Shown: positions 1-6,152 of the stretch, piece after piece | Numbering within the stretch: the stretch's first letter is position 1 | Layout: every line of letters begins with the position of its first letter | NCBI GenBank assembly: GCA_015662175.1 | Contig: DQUR01000131.1 | Location: forward strand, 1-8,370 | Length of the DNA: 8,370 nt | From: Thermococcus paralvinellae | GTDB lineage: Archaea; Methanobacteriota_B; Thermococci; Thermococcales; Thermococcaceae | Reading direction: 5' to 3' | The notes under the pieces: generated by a model | Seen by the model: the letters and a program-made list of their open reading frames with translations, nothing else | Database searches by the model: none | What the model was told of the DNA's origin: nothing | Made by a program: the position numbers and the translations under genes

Positions 1-380
1 AAAAAAGCCAGGAAGAGCTCGCAAAGGAGCTTAAAGTTACAAGGCAAGCATTGAGCTTTCACCTCAAGGCCTTAAAAGAGATGGGATACGTTAGAACCGG
101 AAGAGGATTTATAGATTTAACCAGAAAAGCCATTGAGTTCCTTGAAAATGGTGTGAATAACAAAGCTTTTATCTTTGTAAAAATAGACCCTACAAAGAGA
201 AAACAAGTCCACGAAGAGATAAAAAGGCTCAACGGGATAAGGGCATATAGAGTCACAGGCAACATAGATATCGTGATTGAAGTTGATAGGACAAGGTTTG
301 AGGAAATCCTTGATAGAATCTCCTCCATTGACGGGGTCAGAGAAACAATAACCCATTTCATAATTGAACCGTTGACCTAA
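1..380 (+). CDS. Lrp/AsnC-type transcriptional regulator (5' end cut by window)
   Basis: DNA-binding transcription regulator of the Lrp/AsnC class, missing its first residues because the open frame (first full codon at base 3) runs off the left edge. A TTG at 51 lies inside the helix-turn-helix and is not the real start. Bases 6-120 encode a winged helix-turn-helix: SQEELAKELKVTRQALSFHL is a typical positioning plus recognition helix, followed by LKEMGYV and a short wing. Bases 159-371 encode an effector/oligomerisation domain of RAM type: beta strand AFIFVKID, a helix, a strand around AYRVTGNIDIVIEV, a second helix and a final strand THFIIEPL. Family members form dimers to octamers, often tuned by amino acids. 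The ligand and targets cannot be read from the sequence. Its TAA stop overlaps the stop of the convergent THUMP gene by 3 bases (shared CTAA). The family call is firm. Confidence 0.85.
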   Translation, partial: KSQEELAKELKVTRQALSFHLKALKEMGYVRTGRGFIDLTRKAIEFLENGVNNKAFIFVKIDPTKRKQVHEEIKRLNGIRAYRVTGNIDIVIEVDRTRFEEILDRISSIDGVRETITHFIIEPLT

Positions 381-871
381 AGTTCAACCTCCTTTTTGAT
401 TATCTCTTCCGGTTTTATGACACTTATTGCGGTTTTGTTCCCCAACACTTCAATCCATACGTACCAGTCAGGGTTATCAAGGTTGACCTTGGCATTCAAG
501 CCCTCCTTAATTTTTGCACCAAGCTCAATTTCTATTTCCTTACTCGATTGTATCCAGTTTCCCCTCCTCTTACAGCGGACGGCAAAGCTTTCTCCTTCTT
601 TAATCCTATCCTTTGCGAGTTTGAATCCCTCCTCAATAATGTCCTCTTTTCTGCTCCTAACCCATTTTTCCAGAGGAACAATCTTGAATATTGCAGTCGT
701 CTCAAAGTCCTTTAAAATCCTCAGAGCATCTTCCTTCGTTAGATCGGTTCTAACGATTAAGACCCCTCTCCATCTCGTCCTCCTGATCCTAACACTTCCC
801 AGTGCCCATTCAAGCTCTAAGCTCGCATCTCCCTCCCTACCAGAGGGCACGGTGACGAGTAATGTTGCCAT
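377..871 (-). CDS. THUMP-domain RNA-binding protein (Tan1-like, COG1818 type)
   Basis: Predicted tRNA/RNA-binding protein of 164 residues. The N-terminal half begins ATLLVTVPSGREGDASLELE, followed by a strand-helix unit. From about residue 60 the sequence fits a THUMP domain: the basic patch FAVRCKRRGNW (96-106), then a helix and the strand DNPDWYVWIEVLG, ending in KPEEI. No methyltransferase, thiouridylase or deaminase domain is attached, so this is a stand-alone THUMP protein. The eukaryotic relative Tan1 assists the tRNA cytidine acetyltransferase. An adaptor role in the abundant ac4C modification of Thermococcales is inference. The frame opens further upstream (to 952), but ATG 871 was chosen because GGGGTGA lies 4-6 bases before it and the conserved N-terminus starts there. 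It is divergent from the AAA+ ATPase and convergent with the Lrp gene. Confidence 0.82.
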   Translation of the reverse strand: MATLLVTVPSGREGDASLELEWALGSVRIRRTRWRGVLIVRTDLTKEDALRILKDFETTAIFKIVPLEKWVRSRKEDIIEEGFKLAKDRIKEGESFAVRCKRRGNWIQSSKEIEIELGAKIKEGLNAKVNLDNPDWYVWIEVLGNKTAISVIKPEEIIKKEVEL

Positions 872-890
872 TTTTTCACCCCCAATGGAC

Positions 891-903
891 AAGCTTTTAT
901 ATT
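891..903 (+). promoter_or_regulatory. BRE/TATA promoter for the AAA+ ATPase operon
   Basis: AAGC followed by TTTTATATT fits an archaeal BRE plus TATA box. Transcription would start about 25 bases on, near 922-926, giving a 10-14 base leader that just includes the ribosome binding site GGTGGGTGA (927-934) before ATG 936. It also reads as AATATAAAAG on the other strand, but that would place the minus-strand start almost at the THUMP start codon. Confidence 0.6.
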
Positions 904-910
904 CCCACAC

Positions 911-925
911 TTTAAAATTTAAATT
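911..925 (-). promoter_or_regulatory. TATA region for the THUMP gene
   Basis: The AT-only tract reads AATTTAAATTTTAAA on the minus strand. A start about 25 bases downstream (near 893) would leave a leader of roughly 20 bases containing GGGGTGA before ATG 871. The box sits face to face with the plus-strand TATA box, so each predicted start lies in or beside the other's TATA box. The exact box is uncertain. Confidence 0.45.
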
Positions 926-935
926 GGTGGGTGAA

Positions 936-2141
936 ATGGATAAGTCAAGCACACTTAAAGTTTATCCCTCCCCTTCCTACGAGGTCTACGGCCTATCTAA
1001 AAATCCATTTGGAGAGCTGGCAAGCGAAGGCATTGAAGACATAGAGGGCATTCATGTTTATCAGGAAATTGACATGAAGCTGTCAATGGTAATCTCTGAG
1101 GTTGTTGGAAATAAGAGCTCAATTGCCTTCTCTATTGTTGGACCGCTGGGAATGGGAAAGACCCAAAGGTTAAAGAGCATTGCAAAGGCTATAAGCGAGC
1201 AGGGAGGAAAGGCAATCTATATCAAAGTTGACACCAATGACATTTTAAAGATTACAAGGGACATTTTCAACTCCATGAAACCTCCGAAAAACAGGACGAA
1301 CATTTTTCTGGAAAACCTTTCAAGAAAGCTTGGCTTCATTGATCAGCTGGAGAAGATGCTCTCCTCAACCCAGGAGTATAAATCGAGGGATATAGCCGAA
1401 ATGCTGACAAGGGAACTAAACAAATACCCATATTCCGCCCTTCTCTTGGATGAGCTTGAAAACATGCAGACTGCAAAGGAGCACGAGAAAATACAGTTCT
1501 TTGAAATGTTAAGACACTTCATAAGCAACATGCCCCGGGGATGCATAGTTGCATTTGCATGCATTCCAGAGGCGTATGACGAATACACAAAAATTTTCCC
1601 AGCATTTTTCATGCGTCTTCACTATGAGTTCAAGCTCAGGCCAATGAGCCTTGAGGAGACTTTCGAGCTCGTTAGAAAGAGGTTAAACAAAGTTAGGATC
1701 AGGGATACTGATGATCCAATTTATCCCTTCACGGAGGAAGCAATAAAGCTCATTCACGAACTTGGAAAAGGAAACCCGAGACAGATTTTAAGGCTCCTTC
1801 ATTACGTGTTGAGTGAGGCCAGCAAACACAAATTTGACCCCATCGATGACTATGTTGTCACAACGATCCTTGAGGAACCAAAGAGTTTGGATGAATACCT
1901 GACAAGGATTCCGAAAGATTATAAGGATTTGGTGGAGGCAGTAGTATATAAGTTCAATGGAGGTCCAGTTAGTTACATCCAGATTGCAAAAGAAGTTAAA
2001 AAGCCCGGTGTCCAGGTTTATGAACAACTTGAAGAGCTAACAAGGCTTGGATTTCTTGTTGGTGATCCAAAAGGGAACTATAAGGTTCCCGAATATGTTA
2101 GGAAGTTCTTAGAAAAGGGAAAAAAGAAAGGAGGAAAGTGA
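936..2141 (+). CDS. AAA+ ATPase with C-terminal winged helix (Orc1/Cdc6- or ExeA-like)
   Basis: Cytoplasmic P-loop ATPase of 401 residues; cellular role unknown. The N-terminal segment has YGLSKNPFG, like the entry motif of ExeA/AAA_22-type ATPases. Walker A is GPLGMGKT (69-76, K75), and Walker B is ALLLDELEN with D172 and E173. FMRLHYEF around residue 225 may hold the arginine finger, and GNPRQILRLLHYVL in the helical lid is typical of Orc1/Cdc6-like AAA+ proteins. Residues about 330-390 form a winged helix (VSYIQIAKEV, VQVYEQLEELTRLGFL), followed by a Lys/Gly-rich tail, so DNA binding is plausible. ATG 936 was chosen because GGTGGGTGA lies just before it; the frame remains open to 396, but that part is antisense to the THUMP gene. 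Its stop abuts the next ATG, so translation is probably coupled. It is shorter than typical Orc1/Cdc6 proteins, so an origin role is not claimed. Confidence 0.8.
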   Translation: MDKSSTLKVYPSPSYEVYGLSKNPFGELASEGIEDIEGIHVYQEIDMKLSMVISEVVGNKSSIAFSIVGPLGMGKTQRLKSIAKAISEQGGKAIYIKVDTNDILKITRDIFNSMKPPKNRTNIFLENLSRKLGFIDQLEKMLSSTQEYKSRDIAEMLTRELNKYPYSALLLDELENMQTAKEHEKIQFFEMLRHFISNMPRGCIVAFACIPEAYDEYTKIFPAFFMRLHYEFKLRPMSLEETFELVRKRLNKVRIRDTDDPIYPFTEEAIKLIHELGKGNPRQILRLLHYVLSEASKHKFDPIDDYVVTTILEEPKSLDEYLTRIPKDYKDLVEAVVYKFNGGPVSYIQIAKEVKKPGVQVYEQLEELTRLGFLVGDPKGNYKVPEYVRKFLEKGKKKGGK

Positions 2142-2672
2142 ATGAACTATGAAGAGCACATTCTTGGAGGTATACTAACCTACCCAATAGTTATTTTAAT
2201 CGCCTCCCTGCTTAAGGTTCATCTCAACGTACCATTTCAGCTAAATGCCATCTCCATGATGCTTGGATATGCCTTCTACGTTCTGGGAAGTGATTTACCG
2301 GACATTGACCACCCAGATGCCCTCATTCACAGAGGGACAAAACCGATTGTGGCAATTGCCATTGGTTCATCCGCTTTTTTAAAGCTCAGGGGACTAGCAC
2401 CGACAGACTATGGCTGGGCCAATTTAACCATAGCCTGGACTGTGGCGTCTTTCATAGCCTTTGTTTCCTGGTATGCATTTTCGGCGATAATGCCCAGGCA
2501 CAGAGGAATAGTGCACTCAATGAGCTTTGGAATCATATACGGATTGATTTCGTTTTTAATAGTCGTTTACGGGCTGAGACTAAAACCTGAGGAGGGGGCA
2601 TTCATAGGATTCGCAGCGTTTATGGGTTATCTACTGCATTTGGTTTTAGACAAGCACATTAAAATTATATAA
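2142..2672 (+). CDS. YdjM/DUF457-like membrane-bound metal-dependent hydrolase family protein
   Basis: Integral membrane protein of 176 residues with about four to five hydrophobic segments (about 8-26, 36-50, 66-82, 94-116, 127-145, 152-170). Its conserved polar residues match the family usually named 'membrane-bound metal-dependent hydrolase': H6 near the N-terminus, DLPDIDHP with D51, D54, D56 and H57, PRHRGIVHS with H120 and H125, and GYLLHLVLD with H166 and D170. In this family the His/Asp set is thought to bind a metal at the membrane; substrates are mostly unknown, with lipids or cell-surface compounds as candidates. ATG 2142 follows the ATPase stop with no gap, and GGAGG (2130-2134) lies inside the ATPase end. 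It is very probably co-transcribed with the ATPase and trxB. Confidence 0.8.
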   Translation: MNYEEHILGGILTYPIVILIASLLKVHLNVPFQLNAISMMLGYAFYVLGSDLPDIDHPDALIHRGTKPIVAIAIGSSAFLKLRGLAPTDYGWANLTIAWTVASFIAFVSWYAFSAIMPRHRGIVHSMSFGIIYGLISFLIVVYGLRLKPEEGAFIGFAAFMGYLLHLVLDKHIKII

Positions 2673-2687
2673 CTTGTGGTGATGACG

Positions 2688-3686
2688 ATGTTTAGCCTAA
2701 CTGGATTTTCAAAGGAAAAAAAGGAAAAAGAAGAAAAAACAACCTGGGATGTTATAATTATTGGTGCTGGACCCGCTGGATACACAGCGGCAATTTACAC
2801 AGCGAGATTTGGACTCGAAACCATCATAATAAGCAGAGATCTTGGGGGAAACATGGCGCTAACCGACTCGATCGAAAACTACCCGGGATTTCCAGAGGGG
2901 ATTAGCGGTTCAGAGCTCAGCAGAAGGATGTATGATCAGGTTAGAAAACACAACGTTGACATAGTCTTTGATGAAGTTGAGAGGATTGACAGGGGAGAAT
3001 GCCCATACTATGAAGGTAAGTGCTACTGGCTCGTTCACACCAAAAACGGAAAGATTTACAAGGCAAAGACGGTTATCATAGCGGTTGGGGCAGAGCCAAG
3101 AAGGCTCAACGTTCCTGGAGAGAGGGAACTTACGGGAAGAGGCGTGAGCTATTGTGCAACCTGTGATGGACCTCTGTTCATCGGGAAGGAAGTGATAGTT
3201 GTTGGGGGTGGAAATACAGCACTGCAGGAAGCTCTCTATCTCCACAGTATCGGTGTTAAGGTTACACTGGTTCACAGAAGAGATAAGTTTAGAGCGGACA
3301 AAATACTCCAGGACAGATTCAAAGATGCCAACATCCCGACACTTTTAGACACCGTTGTAATTGAAATAAAGGGTAAAGAAAAGGTTGAGGCCGTTGTGCT
3401 CAAGAATCTAAAGACCGGAGAGGTCTTTGAGAGGAAAGTTGATGGTGTGTTCATCTTCATTGGATATGAGCCAAGGACGGACTTTGTTAAGCATCTCGGC
3501 ATTACGGATGAGTGGGGATACATACCCGTGGATATGCACATGAGAACAAAGGCTCCTGGTATATTCGCCGCGGGAGATATAACAAACATTTTCAAGCAGA
3601 TTGCCGTAGCAGTGGGTCAGGGTGCAATTGCAGCAAACTCTGCAAGGGAATTCATTGAGAGCTGGATGGAAAAGAACGGTGCTTAA
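2688..3686 (+). CDS. trxB: Thioredoxin reductase (NAD(P)H-dependent flavoprotein)
   Basis: Cytoplasmic FAD enzyme of 332 residues that passes electrons from NAD(P)H to thioredoxin- or glutaredoxin-like proteins (protein disulfide oxidoreductase in Thermococcales). FAD binding: GAGPAG (26-31) and the C-terminal GIFAAGD (D297). Redox centre: C156-A-T-C159 in SYCATCDGP. Nucleotide domain: GGGNTA (173-178) and HRR (196-198), whose arginines suit the NADPH phosphate. Length and domain order are those of low-molecular-weight TrxR. Residues 1-19 are a lysine/glutamate-rich extension before the Rossmann fold. In-frame GTG 2676, GTG 2679 and ATG 2682 are possible starts. ATG 2688 is preferred because GGTGAT then sits 4 bases before it, as for other genes here. 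It is the last gene of the ATPase operon, 15 bases after the membrane protein. In Thermococcales this enzyme also connects to sulfur and oxidative-stress control. Confidence 0.95.
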   Translation: MFSLTGFSKEKKEKEEKTTWDVIIIGAGPAGYTAAIYTARFGLETIIISRDLGGNMALTDSIENYPGFPEGISGSELSRRMYDQVRKHNVDIVFDEVERIDRGECPYYEGKCYWLVHTKNGKIYKAKTVIIAVGAEPRRLNVPGERELTGRGVSYCATCDGPLFIGKEVIVVGGGNTALQEALYLHSIGVKVTLVHRRDKFRADKILQDRFKDANIPTLLDTVVIEIKGKEKVEAVVLKNLKTGEVFERKVDGVFIFIGYEPRTDFVKHLGITDEWGYIPVDMHMRTKAPGIFAAGDITNIFKQIAVAVGQGAIAANSAREFIESWMEKNGA

Positions 3687-3693
3687 CTTCAAC

Positions 3694-3720
3694 TTTTTTT
3701 ACTTTTTCTCGAAACTTTTT
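3694..3720 (+). terminator. T-run terminator after trxB
   Basis: Three T-runs (3694-3700, 3703-3707, 3716-3720) start 8 bases after the trxB stop. T-tracts alone end transcription in Thermococcales. A weak hairpin CGAAA-CTT-TTTCG (3710-3722) overlaps the last run. Confidence 0.6.
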
Positions 3721-3721
3721 C

Positions 3722-3746
3722 GAACAGGGCTGTTCATCGATGAACA
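3722..3746. promoter_or_regulatory. Triple inverted half-site, candidate operator upstream of the aminotransferase
   Basis: Three alternating copies of a 5-base half-site are present: GAACA (3722-3726), TGTTC (3731-3735) and GAACA (3742-3746). The last two form the perfect 16-base palindrome TGTTCATCGATGAACA (3731-3746). The first two form GAACAG-GG-CTGTTC (3722-3735). The array ends 5 bases before the TATA region, a position suiting an activator or a repressor that blocks TFB/TBP. It does not match the SurR motif (GTTn3AAC) or the glycolytic TGM motif. The regulator is unknown. Confidence 0.55.
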
Positions 3747-3784
3747 TAGGATTATATAAGGTAATTACAATTCTCCTTTGGTGA
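3747..3784 (+). promoter_or_regulatory. TATA box and ribosome binding site of the aminotransferase
   Basis: ATTATATAAGG (3751-3761) is a good archaeal TATA box with purines before it. A start near 3778-3782 gives a very short leader. GGTGA (3780-3784) lies 6 bases before ATG 3791. Confidence 0.65.
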
Positions 3785-3790
3785 GCTAAA

Positions 3791-5128
3791 ATGGTGAAGA
3801 GACCGGCTGTTAAAGAGCTTCCCGGACCAAAGGCAAAAGAGGTTATTGATAGAAACTTTGAGCTTCTGGCAGTTACAACCCAGGATCCCGATGCCTTGCC
3901 AATTGTCATCGAGAGGGGAGAGGGCATAATGGTCTACGACGTTGATGGCAACGCCTTCTATGACTTTGGAAGCGGTGTTGGTGTCCTCAATGTTGGCCAT
4001 GCACACCCAGGAGTTATTGATGCCATAAAGAAACAGGCCGAAAAATTCACACATTTCGCATTAAACGACTTCTTCTATGAGAGCGCTGTAATCTTGGCCC
4101 AGAAACTTGTTGAGCTTTCCCCGGGAGAGTTTCCAAAAAAGGTGGTTTATCAAAACAGTGGTGCCGAGGCCAACGAAGTCATGATGAAGCTCGTCAAGTA
4201 TGGAACGGGAAGGAAGAGATTCATCGCATTCTATCATGCCTTCCATGGGAGGACGCAGGCGGTCCTCAGCTTAACAGCAAGTAAGTGGATTCAACAGGAG
4301 AGATTTTTCCCAACAATGCCAGGCGTTGAGCACGTTCCGTATCCAAATCCATACAGAAATCCCTGGCACATTGACGGTTATGCCGATCCAAAAGAGCTCG
4401 TGAACAGAGTCATTGAGTTCATTGAAGAGTACGTCTTCAGGCATGTTCCACCAGAAGAAGTTGGGGCAATTGTCTTTGAGCCAATACAGGGCGAGGGCGG
4501 CTATGTTGTTCCACCAAAGGAATTCTTCAAGGAGCTTAAGAAACTTGCGGACAAGTACGGAATCCTCTTAGCTGACGACGAAGTTCAGATGGGGGTTGGG
4601 AGAACAGGGAAGTTCTGGGCGATTGAGCACTTTGACATTGCCCCGGACACAATCCAGTTCGGTAAAGCCATAGGCGGGGGAATTCCATTAGCTGGTGTTG
4701 TGCACAGGGCTGACATATCCTTTGACAAGCCTGGAAGACATGCCTCAACATTCGGCGGAAATCCCGTGGCCATAGCTGCCGCACTTGAAGTCATTGAAAT
4801 TGTAAAAGAGCTGTTACCTCATGTCCAAGAAGTTGGCAACCATCTCCACAAGAGGCTTAAGGAGTTTGAAGAGGAATATAAAGTCATCGGTGATGCAAGA
4901 GGTCTCGGCTTAGCTCAGGCAGTGGAATTCGTCAAGAGCAGGGATACAAAGGAGAAGAATCCAGAGCTCAGGAACAGGGTTGTTAAGGAAGCCGCAAAGA
5001 GGGGACTGATCCTTCTCGGCTGTGGTGACAATTCATTGAGATTCATCCCTCCACTGATCGTCACCAAGGAAGAGATTGACGTGGCCATGGAAATCTTTGA
5101 GGATGCCCTCAAAGCCGCTCTTAAGTGA
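3791..5128 (+). CDS. Class III PLP aminotransferase, ornithine/4-aminobutyrate type
   Basis: Cytoplasmic PLP enzyme of 445 residues that moves the terminal amino group of an omega-amino acid (ornithine, lysine or GABA) to 2-oxoglutarate. Visible fold-type I landmarks: SGA (123-125) and YHAFHGRT at the cofactor phosphate and ring, [10 protein letters not shown]263 in DDEVQMG (pairs with the pyridine nitrogen), Q266, Schiff-base K292 in FGKAIGGG, and T320 in STFGGNP (phosphate from the other subunit). Close Thermococcales relatives (T. kodakarensis TK2101, P. horikoshii PH1423, from memory) were characterised as ornithine aminotransferases, which supply proline precursors in T. kodakarensis. 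Related paralogues are amino-acid racemases, so substrate is not settled by sequence alone. It is a monocistronic unit: its own promoter lies upstream and T-runs follow the stop. ATG 3791 is supported by GGTGA 6 bases upstream. Confidence 0.88.
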   Translation: MVKRPAVKELPGPKAKEVIDRNFELLAVTTQDPDALPIVIERGEGIMVYDVDGNAFYDFGSGVGVLNVGHAHPGVIDAIKKQAEKFTHFALNDFFYESAVILAQKLVELSPGEFPKKVVYQNSGAEANEVMMKLVKYGTGRKRFIAFYHAFHGRTQAVLSLTASKWIQQERFFPTMPGVEHVPYPNPYRNPWHIDGYADPKELVNRVIEFIEEYVFRHVPPEEVGAIVFEPIQGEGGYVVPPKEFFKELKKLADKYGILLADDEVQMGVGRTGKFWAIEHFDIAPDTIQFGKAIGGGIPLAGVVHRADISFDKPGRHASTFGGNPVAIAAALEVIEIVKELLPHVQEVGNHLHKRLKEFEEEYKVIGDARGLGLAQAVEFVKSRDTKEKNPELRNRVVKEAAKRGLILLGCGDNSLRFIPPLIVTKEEIDVAMEIFEDALKAALK

Positions 5129-5134
5129 TTCTCC

Positions 5135-5157
5135 TTTTTTGGTTTTATCGACTTTTT
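5135..5157 (+). terminator. T-run terminator after the aminotransferase
   Basis: T6 (5135-5140), T4 (5143-5146) and T5 (5153-5157) begin 6 bases after the stop. The last run is also part of the small palindrome ACTTTT-T-AAAAGT (5151-5163), whose TTTTTAAAA could serve as an alternative upstream TATA box for the next gene. Confidence 0.55.
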
Positions 5158-5167
5158 AAAAGTTCAA

Positions 5168-5194
5168 AATGTTTAAATGTCCAATGTTTAAATG
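5168..5194 (+). repeat. Two direct copies of AATGTTTAAATG
   Basis: The 12-base word AATGTTTAAATG occurs exactly at 5168-5179 and 5183-5194, a period of 15 bases. It lies just upstream of the BRE/TATA of the transporter gene. Each copy contains the self-complementary core TTTAAA. It may be a regulator site pair or an alternative TATA-like element; nothing in the sequence decides this. Confidence 0.5.
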
Positions 5195-5205
5195 CCACCC
5201 TTCCC

Positions 5206-5220
5206 AAAAAAGCTTTTAAG
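5206..5220 (+). promoter_or_regulatory. BRE/TATA promoter of the ECF transporter S component
   Basis: AAAAAAGC followed by TTTTAAG resembles the BRE/TATA of strong Thermococcales promoters. The predicted start, about 22-26 bases after the box centre, falls near 5239-5243, in the middle of the adjoining palindrome. Confidence 0.55.
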
Positions 5221-5252
5221 CATTAATTTCAAGTTTTAACTTGAAATTAATG
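5221..5252. promoter_or_regulatory. 32-base palindrome over the predicted transcription start (operator or RNA hairpin)
   Basis: The left arm CATTAATTTCAAGTT (5221-5235) and right arm AACTTGAAATTAATG (5238-5252) are perfect reverse complements separated by TT. The element starts directly after the TATA box and ends 7 bases before the ribosome binding site GGAGGTG (5259-5265) of the S-component gene. A repressor dimer bound here would block RNA polymerase. If transcription instead starts upstream (for example from 5151-5163), the leader would fold into a long AU-rich hairpin next to the ribosome binding site. Vitamin-responsive repressors such as RbkR or ThiR are candidates; I cannot match the motif from memory. 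Confidence 0.7.
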
Positions 5253-5271
5253 TAAAGTGGAGGTGCGAAAT

Positions 5272-5874
5272 ATGGAATTTGAGATAATTGAGATATATGC
5301 AAAACTTATACTAACGCTCGCTGTTTTGGTCTATCTCGCGTACATATCCATCATTAAAAAAGAAGAATTCAAAAAAGCTCAAATTGTGGCAATCTCAGCA
5401 ATTATGACAGCCCTGGTAACGGTTGCAACAATTGTGATTCGAATTCCAACGCCTCCAACAAGGGGATACATCAACCTCGGAGACACGATGGTCATGCTGA
5501 GCAGTGTGTTATTCGGACCATTGGTCGGGGCATTTGCCGGTGGCTTTGGTTCAGCTTTGGCGGATGCAATTACTGGCTACGCTCACTGGGCACCTTTCAC
5601 ATTGATAATCAAGGGTCTCGAGGGATTGATAGTTGGATACATAGCTCACAGGAGGGAAGACTTCACGGGAATACTTATAGGAACCATAATCGGAGGATTT
5701 ATCATGGTCCTTGGATACTTCCTTGTTCAGGTGTTCTTCTACGGCTATCCAAACGCCATGGTTGAAGTCCCCGGAAACATGCTTCAGGCAGTCAGTGGAA
5801 TAATAGTTGGTGGGGGACTGGGATATACAATAAAGAAAAGATATCCGGACATGGTGAGCCTTATAGAGGCCTAA
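5272..5874 (+). CDS. ECF transporter S component (substrate-specific vitamin/precursor uptake protein)
   Basis: Membrane protein of 200 residues, the substrate-binding subunit of an energy-coupling factor importer. The core is the PF07155-like pattern: the helix-1 region AISAIMTALVTVATIVIRIP (40-59), the loop and helix YINLGDTMVMLSSVLFGP (66-83), GAFAGGFGSALAD (86-98), the segment GYAHWAPFTLIIKGLEGLIVG, and two glycine-rich helices (134-155 and 174-190). Relatives carry thiamine or pyrimidine precursors, pyridoxine or riboflavin; the ligand cannot be named. An extra N-terminal helix (about 10-28) precedes the usual six. No A or T subunits are encoded in the window, so it probably shares an energising module encoded elsewhere. 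ATG 5272 was chosen over GTG 5257 because GGAGGTG lies 6 bases before it. Its stop overlaps that of the convergent shell gene (shared CTAA). Confidence 0.85.
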   Translation: MEFEIIEIYAKLILTLAVLVYLAYISIIKKEEFKKAQIVAISAIMTALVTVATIVIRIPTPPTRGYINLGDTMVMLSSVLFGPLVGAFAGGFGSALADAITGYAHWAPFTLIIKGLEGLIVGYIAHRREDFTGILIGTIIGGFIMVLGYFLVQVFFYGYPNAMVEVPGNMLQAVSGIIVGGGLGYTIKKRYPDMVSLIEA

Positions 5875-6152
5875 ACTCTCTGTATTTCGTCCCACATTTC
5901 TCTTTCCTTAAGGAGAGGTTCTATTGATAACCTTCTTGAAGCCCTTTTGAGCTGTCCCAGGTATTGAGAGTCCGCAATTACAGCATCGGAGTTGAGCTCT
6001 TTTATTTCATAGACTGCAAGCTGACAGTTTTGAAGTATTTCAGCTGCATGCTTAAGGAATTCGGGACCAGCAAGCATTATATCTGGATTTAAGCCTTCCT
6101 CTCTGAGTTCCTCAATGGCGGATTTTAGGAGTTCATAGAGTTCTTCCTTCAC
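5871..6152 (-). CDS. Small HK97 A-domain-like protein, probable Family 4 encapsulin-type shell protein
   Basis: Protein of 93 residues, cytoplasmic, no signal or membrane segment. The order of elements resembles the A-domain of the HK97/encapsulin capsid fold. A first helix (2-19) is followed by [20 protein letters not shown] (21-40), a strand AVYEIKEL (46-53) and the turn [20 protein letters not shown] (56-75); the last segment has the 'I.D....G......R..L.I' pattern seen where encapsulin A-domains end. The E-loop, P-domain and N-terminal arm of a full shell protein are absent. A-domain-only 'Family 4' encapsulins were described by Giessen and Andreas (2021) in hyperthermophilic archaea next to enzyme genes; as I recall, DeoC is one of them. 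Here the ATG overlaps the deoC stop (ATGA), so the two are translationally coupled. A single-domain binding partner of DeoC without cage formation remains possible. Confidence 0.62.
   Translation of the reverse strand: MKEELYELLKSAIEELREEGLNPDIMLAGPEFLKHAAEILQNCQLAVYEIKELNSDAVIADSQYLGQLKRASRRLSIEPLLKEREMWDEIQRV

Noticed and set aside
396..935. Upstream extension of the AAA+ ATPase frame by 180 codons
   Set aside because: It is antisense to the THUMP gene and low in typical protein features; a ribosome binding site and promoter mark ATG 936 as the start.
872..952. Upstream extension of the THUMP gene to 952
   Set aside because: It would cross the divergent promoter and overlap the ATPase start; GGGGTGA supports ATG 871.
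2679..2685. GTGATGA resembling the C box of a C/D guide RNA
   Set aside because: No D box (CTGA) follows at a suitable distance, and the bases serve as the trxB ribosome binding site.
4536..4784. Long minus-strand open frames inside the aminotransferase gene
   Set aside because: They are shadows of a well-supported coding sequence, without ribosome binding sites or recognisable domains.
5233..5240. GTTTTAAC and GTTAAC (8257-8262) as possible SurR sites
   Set aside because: SurR needs GTT and AAC separated by three bases; these have two and none.
5168..5252. CRISPR-like or transposon-end reading of the repeats
   Set aside because: There are only two short direct copies and one palindrome, with no spacers, target duplication or transposase; a promoter control region explains them better.
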